Notes under the pieces: model-generated
Seen by the model: the letters and a program-made list of their open reading frames with translations, nothing else
Told to the model about the DNA's origin: nothing
Databases searched by the model: none
Shown: positions 7,824 to 16,394 of the stretch, in pieces
Layout: each line of letters opens with the position of its first letter
How positions within the stretch are numbered: position 1 is the stretch's first letter
Assembly: GCA_947470515.1 (NCBI GenBank)
Contig: CANITF010000021.1
Location: 1 to 52,371, forward strand
Direction: 5' to 3'
DNA length: 52,371 nt
DNA from: Flavobacteriales bacterium
GTDB taxonomy: Bacteria > Bacteroidota > Bacteroidia > Flavobacteriales_D > Crocinitomicaceae
Program-made: the position numbers and the translations under genes

Positions 7824-9890
7824 ATGAAAAACGAAACTATCTTTCTCTTAACTTCAATAATAGCGTTAACAACAAGTTGTAAGTCTATAGAAAACAATAA
7901 TGTAACTAAAAAAGAAGACAGTGTAAAATCTACTACTGCATTAAGCACTATTGACGCTGGTTTTCTTGATAAGAATATAAAGCCTCAAGATGATTTCTTT
8001 TTATTCTCAAATGGTACTTGGGTAGCAAATAATCCTGTGCCGCCTTCTGAATCACGTTGGGGAAGTTTTAATGAATTGGAATTAAACAATAAAATCAAAT
8101 TAACTGAGATTCTTGAAAATTTCAAAAATACTTCTTCAAAACAAGGAGAAGAAGCATATATTCTTGGAAATTATTACGCTTCGTTCATTGATATTGAAAC
8201 ACGAAATAAATTAGGCATTGCACCTATTCAAGAAGATTTAAACAAAATTATCAATCTCAAATCTAAAGCAGATGTTATTTCAATTGTTGCAGAACAACAC
8301 ATTGCTGGGATTAACAGCCTTTTTAATTTTGGTGTTGGTCAAGATTTGAAAAATGTTGATTATAATATTTCTTATGTCGGACAAGGTGGATTAGGTTTAC
8401 CAAATAAGGATTACTACTCTTCTGAGAATAAAAAAGAAATCCTTGCGCAATATGAGAAACACATTTCTAATATTTTTGTTTTATTACAATACCCAATAGA
8501 AGAATCAAATTCAATGGCAAAATCAGTTGTTCAATTTGAAACGAAATTGGCAAGTGTCATGATGGCACCAGCTGAATTGCGAATTCCTGAAAAAACATAT
8601 AATAAATATTCAAGAGAGGAAGCTCAAAATTTATTTGGGAAGGTTGATTTCGAATCCTATTTAAACAAAATCGGTTGTAGAACATTTGATTCTATCATCG
8701 TTTCTCAACCTAGTTATCTAACCCAAACGAACGCTATGCTTGAGCAAGAAGCAATGGATGATTGGAAAAACTATCTGCTCTGGAAAACGATTCATCATTA
8801 TGCTAAAAGTCTCGATGAAAAATTTGTTAGTGAGAATTTTGTCTTTTATAGTAAGGCATTGAGTGGGAAAACAGAAATGAAACCAATAACTGATCGCGCG
8901 ATTGATGAAATTACGAATAAAGATTTTGGTGAATTGCTAGGGAAAGCTTTTGTTGAAAAATATTATTCTATTGAAGCACAAGAACGCGTTAATACAATGG
9001 TTGACAATCTTTTAATTGTATTTAAAGACCGAATTTCGAATTTAGATTGGATGTCTGCAGAGACTAAGAAAGAAGCATTAAACAAATTAAGTTCAATCGG
9101 CAGAAAACTCGGATACCCAAGTAAATGGGAAGATTATTCAAAATTAAATTTCAAGGCAGATACGTACATAGAAAATTTAAAACAAGAAAGCTTGTTCTCA
9201 CACTATAAAAATTTGAACGAATTAAATACTCCTGTAGACAAACAAAAATGGGGAATGCCTGCTCACATGGTTAACGCATACTATCATCCTTTATTAAATG
9301 AAATTGCCTTCCCAGCAGGTATTATGCAAGCTCCATTTTTCAATGTCAATTCTGAGGATGCTGTGAATTATGGACGTATCGGAATGGTAATAGGTCACGA
9401 ATTTACGCATGGCTTTGATGATTCAGGTTCTAAATTTGCTGCTGATGGAACATTTAAAAATTGGTGGACAGAAGAAGATAAAGCAGCATTTGAAAAGAAA
9501 ACAGGGATTTTAGGACAGACATTTTCAAGCTTTTGCCCGATTGAAGGTCACTGTGTAAATCCTGATCTAACCATGGGAGAAAATATTGCTGATTTAGGTG
9601 GATTGACGATGGCATATTACGCATATTCAAGAACAAAGGAGTTTAAATCAGGTGAGTTAAAAGAAGGCTTCACTCCTGCCCAACGTTTCTTTATTTCGTA
9701 TGCACAATTATGGAAAATTAATTATACTGCTGAAGAGATGAAGAATAGAATTGCAAACGATTCCCATTCTCCAGGGATGTATCGCGTAAATGGTCCATTG
9801 ATGAATTGTCCAGAATTTTTTGAAGCTTTTTCTGTTAAGGAAGGTGATAAAATGAGAAATAGCGTTTTAAAAGTTGCTCGAATTTGGTAA
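7824..9890 (+). CDS. M13 (neprilysin/PepO) family zinc metallopeptidase lipoprotein
   Basis: A zinc endopeptidase acting on peptides in the periplasm or at the cell surface. The N-terminus MKNETIFLLTSIIALTTSCK is a lipoprotein signal with Cys19. The long alpha-helical M13 N-domain follows, beginning at DDFFLFSNGTWVANNPVP. The catalytic domain has NAYYHPLLNEIAFPAGI, then HEFTH with zinc ligands His525 and His529 and catalytic Glu526, and the third ligand Glu586 in ENIADLGG. The C-terminal W closes the protein as in other members. The length of 688 residues is usual. Its gene follows the GNAT gene by five bases. Confidence 0.96.
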   Translation: MKNETIFLLTSIIALTTSCKSIENNNVTKKEDSVKSTTALSTIDAGFLDKNIKPQDDFFLFSNGTWVANNPVPPSESRWGSFNELELNNKIKLTEILENFKNTSSKQGEEAYILGNYYASFIDIETRNKLGIAPIQEDLNKIINLKSKADVISIVAEQHIAGINSLFNFGVGQDLKNVDYNISYVGQGGLGLPNKDYYSSENKKEILAQYEKHISNIFVLLQYPIEESNSMAKSVVQFETKLASVMMAPAELRIPEKTYNKYSREEAQNLFGKVDFESYLNKIGCRTFDSIIVSQPSYLTQTNAMLEQEAMDDWKNYLLWKTIHHYAKSLDEKFVSENFVFYSKALSGKTEMKPITDRAIDEITNKDFGELLGKAFVEKYYSIEAQERVNTMVDNLLIVFKDRISNLDWMSAETKKEALNKLSSIGRKLGYPSKWEDYSKLNFKADTYIENLKQESLFSHYKNLNELNTPVDKQKWGMPAHMVNAYYHPLLNEIAFPAGIMQAPFFNVNSEDAVNYGRIGMVIGHEFTHGFDDSGSKFAADGTFKNWWTEEDKAAFEKKTGILGQTFSSFCPIEGHCVNPDLTMGENIADLGGLTMAYYAYSRTKEFKSGELKEGFTPAQRFFISYAQLWKINYTAEEMKNRIANDSHSPGMYRVNGPLMNCPEFFEAFSVKEGDKMRNSVLKVARIW

Positions 9891-9905
9891 AAGGTAGTTT
9901 ATAGT

Positions 9906-9988
9906 TTATAACTGATAGATTATAACTGATAGATTATAACTCAGAGATTATAGCTGATAGATTATAACTGATAGTTGATAACTGAGAA
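9906..9988. repeat. 14-bp tandem repeat, about six units
   Basis: The unit TTATAACTGATAGA repeats from 9906, with successive starts at 9920, 9934, 9948, 9962 and 9975. Later units have base changes and the last is degenerate. It lies between the M13 peptidase gene and the 22-bp array, in non-coding sequence. Confidence 0.85.
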
Positions 9989-10044
9989 CGTATAGATTGG
10001 AATATAGTTTAAAACGAATATATCGAATTTATCTAGAACTAATA

Positions 10045-10234
10045 CCGAGCTTTTGTCGAACGGTCACCTAGCGATAGTCGAAAAGACCGAGCTTTTGTCG
10101 AACGGTCGCCGAGCTTTTGTCGAACGGTCACCTAGCTTTTGTCGAACGGTCACCGAGCTTTTGTCGAACGGTCACCGAGCTTTTGTCGAACGGTCGCCGA
10201 GCTTTTGTCGAACGGTCGCCGAGCTTTTGTCGAG
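10045..10234. repeat. 22-bp tandem array, about nine units
   Basis: The unit is CCGAGCTTTTGTCGAAC followed by GGTCA or GGTCG. Units start at 10045, 10067 (degenerate), 10087, 10109, 10131, 10153, 10175, 10197 and 10219 (partial). Read on the other strand, each unit is TGACC-GTTCGACAAAAGCTCGG, close to the dispersed CTTCGACAAGCTCAG/TGACC repeat of this window, so the array looks like a tandem amplification of it. The open frame through it is a by-product of the repetition. Confidence 0.9.
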
Positions 10235-10259
10235 GTGGGAGTTTGAATTCAATCAACTA

Positions 10260-10293
10260 AAAAAGCCGTCCGTCAGCTGACGGACGGCTTTTT
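10260..10293. terminator. strong bidirectional terminator (34-bp perfect palindrome)
   Basis: The arm AAAAAGCCGTCCGTCAG (10260-10276) is exactly mirrored by CTGACGGACGGCTTTTT (10277-10293). It has A-runs on one side and T-runs on the other, so it can end transcription in both directions. It lies 18 bases past the stop of the TPR gene on the minus strand and closes the repeat region on the plus strand. Confidence 0.88.
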
Positions 10294-10310
10294 ATTATTT
10301 ATTTCCTTAC

Positions 10311-11912
10311 TTATTTGTGTTCATCAAAGAATGCTTTAGCTTGTTTGTCTGCAGGATCTAAATCTCTAACGATCCCCCAAGCTTCTTTTGCTTTAGCTAA
10401 ATCCTTTGCTGTAGAACTAACATAATAATCCCCCATGTATTTAGCTGATTCCATAACCATATTTTTATTTGGTCCAACAGCTCTTTCTTCTGCTTTAACA
10501 AGCTCTAACACTTTTTCATAATAAGGTTTTGCTAACCATTTTTCGTTCTTCAAATCTTGCTGAGAATTTGATCTAGCTCTCCATAAATATGCTGGAGTAT
10601 ACGTTGGTGAAATTGCAATAACTCGTGCAAAACTGCTATCAGCAAGAATATAATTTTTAGGACCAACAAAATATGCTCTTCCCATATTAAAATGTTCTTC
10701 AGGTGTTAATTTTGATACACTCATTTTAAATGTATAAATCGCAATCACCTTATCATATTTCTTCATTTTTAAATACATACGACCAATGTCACTAGCCAAT
10801 TCTTTTGCTGCCTCAGGATCTAAACTTGAAGCTTTTTCTAATTCAATGATAGCCAATGAATCATTTCCAGCTTTAGAAAGAAGTAACCCTTTGTATTTGA
10901 AATCCACTGGAAGTACTTTTTCTGCAGGAACAATTGCAAAGAAACGATCACTTGCAGCCAAACCTTTTTTTGCACTTTCTGGATCCGTAGAACAATCAGT
11001 ATAGGCGTATGTTAACATTCGCTCCATATAAAAATTATTGAAGCTACTATTTTGCAGAGCTTCGATTTCTGGAATTACTTCACAGTATTGTTTTCCATTA
11101 AACATTGCAGTAGCATATCTATATCGTGATTCGGTGCTATTGTTTAACGCTAAATATTTTTTCCAATTTTCGATTGCTTTAGTCGATTGTCCAAAAAACA
11201 TGTTTAATTCAGCATTCAAACGATAGGCTGGTGCATATGTTGGGTCAATTGTTTGTGCTTCTTTGTATTTTTCATTAGCCAGCTCATAATTTTGAGCTCT
11301 TTGATATAAAATGGCTGTGCGAACAATTCCTCGAGGTGATTTTGGATTGATGTCCAATACTTTGTTGTAGCTTTTTATCGCTGGACTTCCGTTTGCAGGA
11401 GTTTTTTCTAATAAAGCATCACCCATTAGCAAATGTGCATCTTCGTTTCTTGCATCCAATTTGATTGCAGATTCCAAAAGAACAATTGCTTCATCAAGAC
11501 TTTTATTTGGCGCTACAATATATGTTTCAGCAATCGCACGCATAATTTCTGGATTCTTATTTTTTGTCATTGTCAAGGCTTTTGTGAATTGCGCCTTACC
11601 CCCAGCTTGATCGCCTTTCATCCAAAGTGCCTTTCCTTGTCCAACATAAGACAATGCTGTTATAGGATCAACTATTACAGCTTTATTCCACATTATAATT
11701 GCAGAATCCAATTCACCACTTTCATAAAAATTTTCGCCGTAATAGAAATAATTACACCCATTTGCTGGTTCTAATGCAATTAATGATTTGAATTCTGACG
11801 CAGCTTTTGAAAACTCTTCATTTTCTGTTTTTTTAACTGCATCTTTCAATGTTTGTCCAAAAGATACGTTACTCATTAATAACGTAATTGCGATAATTTT
11901 AAAAGTATTCAT
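10311..11912 (-). CDS. exported tetratricopeptide-repeat protein, 533 aa
   Basis: The start ATG 11912 gives a clean signal peptide (MNTFKIIAITLLMSNVSFGQ). An in-frame alternative start at 11975 would add a polar leader and lies beyond the likely -7 box TACTTTTG (11959-11966, minus strand), so it is rejected. The mature protein is a chain of 34-residue helical repeats, for example GEDSAI-like turns and ANEKYKEAQTIDPTYAPAYRLNAELNMFFGQ. Repeats run through most of the length. TPR proteins hold protein partners. Its position after the PstS-like gene and the TonB/ExbBD genes is conserved in many flavobacteria from general knowledge; the partner is unknown. Confidence 0.85.
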   Translation of the reverse strand: MNTFKIIAITLLMSNVSFGQTLKDAVKKTENEEFSKAASEFKSLIALEPANGCNYFYYGENFYESGELDSAIIMWNKAVIVDPITALSYVGQGKALWMKGDQAGGKAQFTKALTMTKNKNPEIMRAIAETYIVAPNKSLDEAIVLLESAIKLDARNEDAHLLMGDALLEKTPANGSPAIKSYNKVLDINPKSPRGIVRTAILYQRAQNYELANEKYKEAQTIDPTYAPAYRLNAELNMFFGQSTKAIENWKKYLALNNSTESRYRYATAMFNGKQYCEVIPEIEALQNSSFNNFYMERMLTYAYTDCSTDPESAKKGLAASDRFFAIVPAEKVLPVDFKYKGLLLSKAGNDSLAIIELEKASSLDPEAAKELASDIGRMYLKMKKYDKVIAIYTFKMSVSKLTPEEHFNMGRAYFVGPKNYILADSSFARVIAISPTYTPAYLWRARSNSQQDLKNEKWLAKPYYEKVLELVKAEERAVGPNKNMVMESAKYMGDYYVSSTAKDLAKAKEAWGIVRDLDPADKQAKAFFDEHK

Positions 11913-12005
11913 AATCTTTGTTTTATTTTCTTTTTTCGTGTAATAGCAATTGTCTTGCCAAAAGTATAGTTTCATCTTTAATAATCTGACATGAAAAATA
12001 AAATA

Positions 12006-12917
12006 TTATTGTTCAGTTGACATTTGAATTAAACGTACCGGTGAAGTAGCTGGAACAAGACCACATTTTTGAATCAATAATTGCCCGCTATCTCCTGTCA
12101 TAAATAGCACCAAACCAGTATTTAAGCCTGATTTTTTAGCTTTATTAATCATCCAAACTTCTCTTGTAAGCGCATATTCCTTTGTGTAAATAAATCCTTG
12201 ATAAGGTTTAAAGTATTCATCATTTTTTGTTTTTGCTACCGCTACAACCTTGATTCCATTCAAAAAATCCAACACGTCAAAATCATCTCTATCACTTACC
12301 CAATTAACTCCAATTACGCCTAAAGCACTTTTGTGTGTTTTAACATAATTAATCACTTCCTCATTTGATTTTACGGCAAAAACATTTATGGGAAGATTAC
12401 CAATCGCACATAATTCTTTCAGATAATGAAAATTAGCAGAATTCTCTTGGTCAAAAACAACATTAATTTTAGTATTTAAACCTGACCAAATTGTGTCTTT
12501 TCCTGTGATAATTCTTTTCAATTGATCAACAGTAATTAATGTATCCGGATTTTCAGGATTCACAATTAAAGCGATTGCATCACCTGCGATTTTATCACTT
12601 CTTACTTCTACTTGGTTTTTCTTAAGTTGTGCCTTTTCTTCTTTCGTAAAATCTCTTGAAATACAAATCGTTTTTGTTTTGTTTTTGAAAAATAGGTCAA
12701 TAATATTACTTTCAGAATTATATTTTGCCGTGATTTCAGCTTTTGCGTTCAGACTTTCGAACGTATCAATACTTGTTTCAAACAAAGGTTTAAACGATTC
12801 TTCAACATAAATAACAGTTTTACCGGCACTATGTGTATCCGAACTAGTTGGTTCCGAACAGGACGAAAGACTAATTAAAGTCAATAAGACACAAGCAAAA
12901 TAAAATTTACTTTTCAT
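12006..12917 (-). CDS. PstS-like periplasmic phosphate-binding lipoprotein
   Basis: Residues 1-20 form a lipoprotein signal (ISLSSC, Cys20). The rest reads as a periplasmic binding protein of the PstS-like type (PBP-like domain). IAGDAIALIVNPENPD, then VDQLKRIITGKDTIWSGL and ALGVIGVNWVSDRDD, match the positions used by phosphate-binding proteins. No PstC, PstA or PstB permease gene lies nearby. It sits ten bases from the small membrane protein gene and downstream of tonB and exbBD, so it may serve the TonB complex rather than an ABC transporter; this is inference. Confidence 0.8.
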   Translation of the reverse strand: MKSKFYFACVLLTLISLSSCSEPTSSDTHSAGKTVIYVEESFKPLFETSIDTFESLNAKAEITAKYNSESNIIDLFFKNKTKTICISRDFTKEEKAQLKKNQVEVRSDKIAGDAIALIVNPENPDTLITVDQLKRIITGKDTIWSGLNTKINVVFDQENSANFHYLKELCAIGNLPINVFAVKSNEEVINYVKTHKSALGVIGVNWVSDRDDFDVLDFLNGIKVVAVAKTKNDEYFKPYQGFIYTKEYALTREVWMINKAKKSGLNTGLVLFMTGDSGQLLIQKCGLVPATSPVRLIQMSTEQ

Positions 12918-12927
12918 GATAATAGAA

Positions 12928-13128
12928 TTATTGTTTTTTTTTATTCATTAAATAAAGACGGTAACAACGATAAAATCCATAAGCGAATAAAACGAAAATA
13001 AATGCAATTCTCTTATTGCCTGACAAATCTTCTAACATAAAATCTGTAAATGTCAAAAAGAAGGCCATTACGAAACTTATAAGAATTATAAATCCAGTTA
13101 ATACCGCAGTTACTATATTCAATCCCAT
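12928..13128 (-). CDS. small membrane protein, 66 aa
   Basis: A short protein with two hydrophobic segments, residues about 7-30 and 40-58, and a basic C-terminus ending in NKKKQ. Family not recognised. It lies between tonB and the PstS-like gene, all on the same strand, with a terminator-like hairpin between tonB and this gene. Its position in the cluster and its clean two-helix profile support it as a real gene. Confidence 0.65.
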   Translation of the reverse strand: MGLNIVTAVLTGFIILISFVMAFFLTFTDFMLEDLSGNKRIAFIFVLFAYGFYRCYRLYLMNKKKQ

Positions 13129-13138
13129 ATTTAAAAGT

Positions 13139-13177
13139 ATAAAAAAAATCCCCGAAAGATTAAAATCAATCGGGGAT
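13139..13177 (-). terminator. hairpin terminator or attenuator after tonB
   Basis: AATCCCCGA (13146-13154) pairs with TCGGGGATT (13169-13177). On the minus strand this is followed by a T-run from the A-tract 13139-13146. It lies between tonB and the small membrane protein gene and so could reduce expression of the downstream genes relative to exbBD-tonB. Confidence 0.8.
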
Positions 13178-13194
13178 TAATGAATTTAATTATT

Positions 13195-14040
13195 TTATTC
13201 TAGTGTAAAGTTTATTGGCATTTGGAACCAGGAAGAAACGCTTTTACCGTTAATCTTACCTGCTTTCCAATTTGGCATTGATTTCACAACTTTCATAGCT
13301 GCTTTATCACATTCAGGGCAGCCAGGAATTCCTCGCACAACTTGAACGCTGCTTATTGAACCATCACTTGCAACAGCAAATTTTAAATAACATTTACCTT
13401 GAATATTAGCCTCTTTGGCAACTTCAGGATAAACAATGTATTTTTGAATATAAGCCATCATTGCTGGGAAACCACCTGCAAATTCTGCTTCTTCATCAAC
13501 AAAGGTATAGGTTACAGGAGCCTTTTCTTCAGTTACTACTTCACCAACAACAGGTGGCGACCAGTTTTCTTCTTCCACATCATTCGTAACATTACTTACT
13601 TTAACGTCTGGATCAACAATAACTACCTCTTCATCTACTTCAATATCCACAACAACAGGAGCAATAAAGGCAACCGTTTTTTCCATTGGCGGCGGCAATT
13701 CCTCCTTTGGTGGCGGCGGAACTTCCTCTTCCGGTGGTGCAGGAACCACAAACTGAGATGTATCAACAGGTGGTGGTGGAATTACTGCTTCAGGAATACT
13801 TTTGTAAATCATGTAAGAACCATATGCAACAGCAATTGACATGAATAGTGCAAACATAATCCACATCAAGTTTTTATCGTAATCTTTTCGCAATGCATAC
13901 GCACCATACTCTTGATTACGATTTTCAAAAACTAAACTGTTTCTTGAAACAGAAGTTACTTGTTGCCATTTTCCCGCTGCGAAATAATCATACAACGTAA
14001 CGAGTGCAACAATTGCGATAATACTGATAACTACTAGCAT
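13195..14040 (-). CDS. tonB: energy transducer TonB (first copy)
   Basis: Transmits energy from the inner-membrane proton motive force, through ExbB/ExbD, to outer-membrane TonB-dependent receptors. The 281-residue protein has a hydrophobic N-terminus (1-18), RNSLVFENRNQEYGAYALR, a second membrane helix (about 60-80), a proline-rich periplasm-spanning linker (about 88-118, PPPP and PPPPKEELPPP), and a C-terminal TonB domain with YLKFAVASDGSI and MPNWKAGKINGKSV. A Cys pair in PGCPECD lies in that domain. It starts one base past the stop of exbD, so it belongs to that operon. Its C-terminus is closely similar to the second TonB at 16395-17261. Confidence 0.93.
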   Translation of the reverse strand: MLVVISIIAIVALVTLYDYFAAGKWQQVTSVSRNSLVFENRNQEYGAYALRKDYDKNLMWIMFALFMSIAVAYGSYMIYKSIPEAVIPPPPVDTSQFVVPAPPEEEVPPPPKEELPPPMEKTVAFIAPVVVDIEVDEEVVIVDPDVKVSNVTNDVEEENWSPPVVGEVVTEEKAPVTYTFVDEEAEFAGGFPAMMAYIQKYIVYPEVAKEANIQGKCYLKFAVASDGSISSVQVVRGIPGCPECDKAAMKVVKSMPNWKAGKINGKSVSSWFQMPINFTLE

Positions 14041-14041
14041 G

Positions 14042-14680
14042 TTACTTAATTTTAGATTTCAACAACTCCAATTCGCTTGCCAAAATATCAACGGGTGCAA
14101 TTACACCAATTTCAGCAATTTTTAGTTCGTCAACCAAATCAATAAAGTTTTTCGTTGTAGCTTTATCATCGGTTTTAATCAAAACTTTCAAAGCCTCCCT
14201 TTCCTTTTTCAAATCAATCAGCTTTCTTAGGTAAGTACTGTCTTGAATCTCCTTGTTTTCCAACTGCTTATCCAATCCTTCTTTCCCAATTAGTACCGAC
14301 TTATTTAGATCAGCTAATAATTTTCTTACACCATTTGGTCCGAAGTTCGTTTCTTCTAAAACTGTTGCTGGCTTATCTCCTGTTGGAACAGAGTAATATT
14401 GACCAGTGTAATAGAAAAGCGTGTCACCTTCTGTAATCAAAAACGTAATCGCATTATTAATCTTTGGTGGTTTTGTTAAATCCAATGGATCTGGTTTAGC
14501 AGGATACACCATGCTCATTACTTTCGGTTTGCTAAATGTTGCTGTAAGGACAAAAAACGTAAGCAATAAGAATGCCAAATCCACCATTGGTGTCATATCT
14601 ACTCTTGTTGAACTTTTTTTCGCTCTTTTTTTACCTTTATCGTGACCGCCTCCGCCGCCACCTTCGCCCATATCTGCCAT
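14042..14680 (-). CDS. exbD: biopolymer transport protein ExbD (second in operon)
   Basis: A proton-channel subunit of the ExbB-ExbD-TonB motor. The N-terminus is glycine- and lysine-rich (GEGGGGGGHDKGKKRAKKSS), followed by VDMTPMVDLAFLLLTFFVL, whose aspartate in MVDLAF is the conserved proton-carrying residue. A periplasmic domain fills the rest. At 212 residues it is longer than E. coli ExbD (about 140), as is usual in Bacteroidota. It follows the first exbD by 11 bases and precedes tonB by one base. Confidence 0.93.
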   Translation of the reverse strand: MADMGEGGGGGGHDKGKKRAKKSSTRVDMTPMVDLAFLLLTFFVLTATFSKPKVMSMVYPAKPDPLDLTKPPKINNAITFLITEGDTLFYYTGQYYSVPTGDKPATVLEETNFGPNGVRKLLADLNKSVLIGKEGLDKQLENKEIQDSTYLRKLIDLKKEREALKVLIKTDDKATTKNFIDLVDELKIAEIGVIAPVDILASELELLKSKIK

Positions 14681-14691
14681 AATTCAATTTT

Positions 14692-15354
14692 TTATAATGG
14701 AGCCATTTCCATTGAAGTAACAAAATTCAAGTTATTCAATTTCAAATCTCTGAATACATTAATTACATTCTGTGCGTGAACATAGACTGCCTTCCCATCT
14801 ACTCGTAAAATGAATTTTGGTTTAAAGTCATTCATTTCTGGTTCTTCTCCACTTAATTTTGCCTCTTCATAATTAGTCTTTCCAGTATTCAGAGCAGCGA
14901 TGTTTCCGTAGAAAATCCAATCTTTCAATTGATTGTTTAAGGAGTCTAACGGAATTCCTTTCGTGTTAAAAGCTTTCCGTGCTCCACTTTCCATATCAAT
15001 GTATTGAGGTAATTCTTGCATTGTACAACCAAAAGTTGACATAAAACTAAATTTCTTGAATTGCTCTTCATTAAATTTAATTTTATATTTAGTCCCCATA
15101 TTTGCTAACAACTCTTTTCTCGCTTCAGCGTTTGAAATATCAAAAAACACACGTCCACCTTTATCAATTGTTATCATAATAACATTTTTAGGAATAATGT
15201 GATCACTTATACTTGTAGGGTAATCTACCTCTACAGGTTCAGGCGATTTTAACGTCGATGATAGCATAAAGAAAGTAACAAGCAAGAAAGCCAAGTCAAC
15301 CATTGGAGTCATGTCTATCGACGGTGAACTTTTAGGTATTTTAATTTTAGGCAT
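14692..15354 (-). CDS. exbD: biopolymer transport protein ExbD (first in operon)
   Basis: The second of two different ExbD proteins of this cluster. A short basic start (MPKIKIPKSSPS) leads into IDMTPMVDLAFLLVTFFML with the conserved aspartate, then PVEVDYPTS and a periplasmic domain of about 170 residues ending in the typical ILRVDGKAVYVHAQNVINV segment. It is 220 residues long. The two ExbD proteins share the membrane helix but differ in the rest, so they may form mixed dimers; that is inference. Confidence 0.92.
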   Translation of the reverse strand: MPKIKIPKSSPSIDMTPMVDLAFLLVTFFMLSSTLKSPEPVEVDYPTSISDHIIPKNVIMITIDKGGRVFFDISNAEARKELLANMGTKYKIKFNEEQFKKFSFMSTFGCTMQELPQYIDMESGARKAFNTKGIPLDSLNNQLKDWIFYGNIAALNTGKTNYEEAKLSGEEPEMNDFKPKFILRVDGKAVYVHAQNVINVFRDLKLNNLNFVTSMEMAPL

Positions 15355-15379
15355 TTCGCTTAATTATTTAATTAATTAA

Positions 15380-16195
15380 TTATTTGTTTGATGCTGTAAA
15401 ATCTTGAACGATTGTAAAACTAGCCTCATCAATACTATATGTCATAGAATCAATTTTAGTTGAGAAGAAGTTATACATGATAATCGCGATTGTAGAACCT
15501 GTAATACCTAAAGCAGTATTTATCAATGCTTCAGAGATACCAGCTGATAATTGAGCTGTATCTGGTGCACCTTGACTCATTGCTGAAAACGACTTAATCA
15601 TACCAAGTACCGTTCCAATCAAACCAATTAAGGTAGCAATTGATGCACATGTTGATAATACAACTAAGTTTTTAGAAAGCATTGGCAATTCTAATGAAGT
15701 TGCTTCTTCTAATTCTTTTTTCAAAGATTCAACTTTTTGTTCTTTATCCATTGAAGTATCTGCTGCAATATGCTCGTATTTTTCTAAACCTGCACGGACA
15801 ACATTTGCTAGAGAACCTCTTTGAGCATCACACTCTTCAATTGCTGTAGAAATTTCTTTCGCTTCTAACAATCCTTTAACTTTCGCAACAAAATTTACAA
15901 CGCTTCCTTTTCCTGCAGCTTTCGATAATGTAATAAAACGTTCAATAGAAAAAACGATTACTATAATAAGTATTGCTACTAACATTGGTACAATGAAACC
16001 ACCTTTATGTATTAATCCAAAATAGTGCTGTACGCCGTCTGCTACAACTTCATTTTCCTGAAGTCCATCAACAAAATTTGCTTTATCTCCGAAGATAAAC
16101 ATGTAAATTAAAACTCCAATTACTAGTGATATTACAATTGCAATTGATGCCATTAAAGATGAAAAACCACCTGCTGTCTTTTGATTTTTGCTCAT
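15380..16195 (-). CDS. exbB: MotA/TolQ/ExbB proton channel family protein
   Basis: The membrane stator subunit that, with ExbD, forms the proton channel powering TonB. The 271-residue protein has an extra N-terminal helix (about 12-35), a second at about 66-88 (VPMLVAILIIVIVFSIERFITL), and two more in the C-terminal half with the family core LIGLIGTVLGMIKSF (about 191-205) and ALINTALGITGSTIAIIMYNFF. It is the first gene of exbB-exbD-exbD-tonB. A minus-strand box TATGTTTG (16238-16245) is a likely -7 element, giving a 5' leader of about 35 bases. Confidence 0.94.
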   Translation of the reverse strand: MSKNQKTAGGFSSLMASIAIVISLVIGVLIYMFIFGDKANFVDGLQENEVVADGVQHYFGLIHKGGFIVPMLVAILIIVIVFSIERFITLSKAAGKGSVVNFVAKVKGLLEAKEISTAIEECDAQRGSLANVVRAGLEKYEHIAADTSMDKEQKVESLKKELEEATSLELPMLSKNLVVLSTCASIATLIGLIGTVLGMIKSFSAMSQGAPDTAQLSAGISEALINTALGITGSTIAIIMYNFFSTKIDSMTYSIDEASFTIVQDFTASNK

Positions 16196-16237
16196 AATTT
16201 TAAATTTTTATTATTCTTTAGATTTCGATTTGAGCGC

Positions 16238-16245
16238 CAAACATA
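16238..16245 (-). promoter_or_regulatory. -7 promoter box of the exbB operon
   Basis: TATGTTTG on the minus strand fits TAnnTTTG. No clean -33 TTTG is seen at 19 bases. It separates the exbB-exbD-exbD-tonB unit from the upstream second tonB. Confidence 0.4.
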
Positions 16246-16394
16246 ACAAAAAACTTTCAAATGAAAAAGATAAACTTGTTACGTTTTTATTAACATGTAA
16301 CTGAATCTTTTTATTATGTCTACTTCATCGATTCAACGGTAAAGTCGACAGTGTTTATTTTGCAGTGACGCATTGCTTTTTATTAACTCTTAAG

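Noticed and set aside
10045-10234. Possible CRISPR array
   Set aside because: Units are directly joined with no unique spacers and no cas genes are present.
10053-10280. 75-aa open frame across the 22-bp array
   Set aside because: It is produced by the tandem repeat itself (period 22, three frames in turn) and has no start region or conserved features.
11433-11774. 113-aa plus-strand frame opposite the TPR gene
   Set aside because: Antisense shadow of a well-supported TPR coding region, with cysteine- and phenylalanine-rich composition unlike real proteins.
13399-13839. 146-aa plus-strand frame opposite tonB
   Set aside because: It is antisense to the proline-rich TonB linker and its composition (many W, N, R, F) reflects that; the tonB reading is far better supported.
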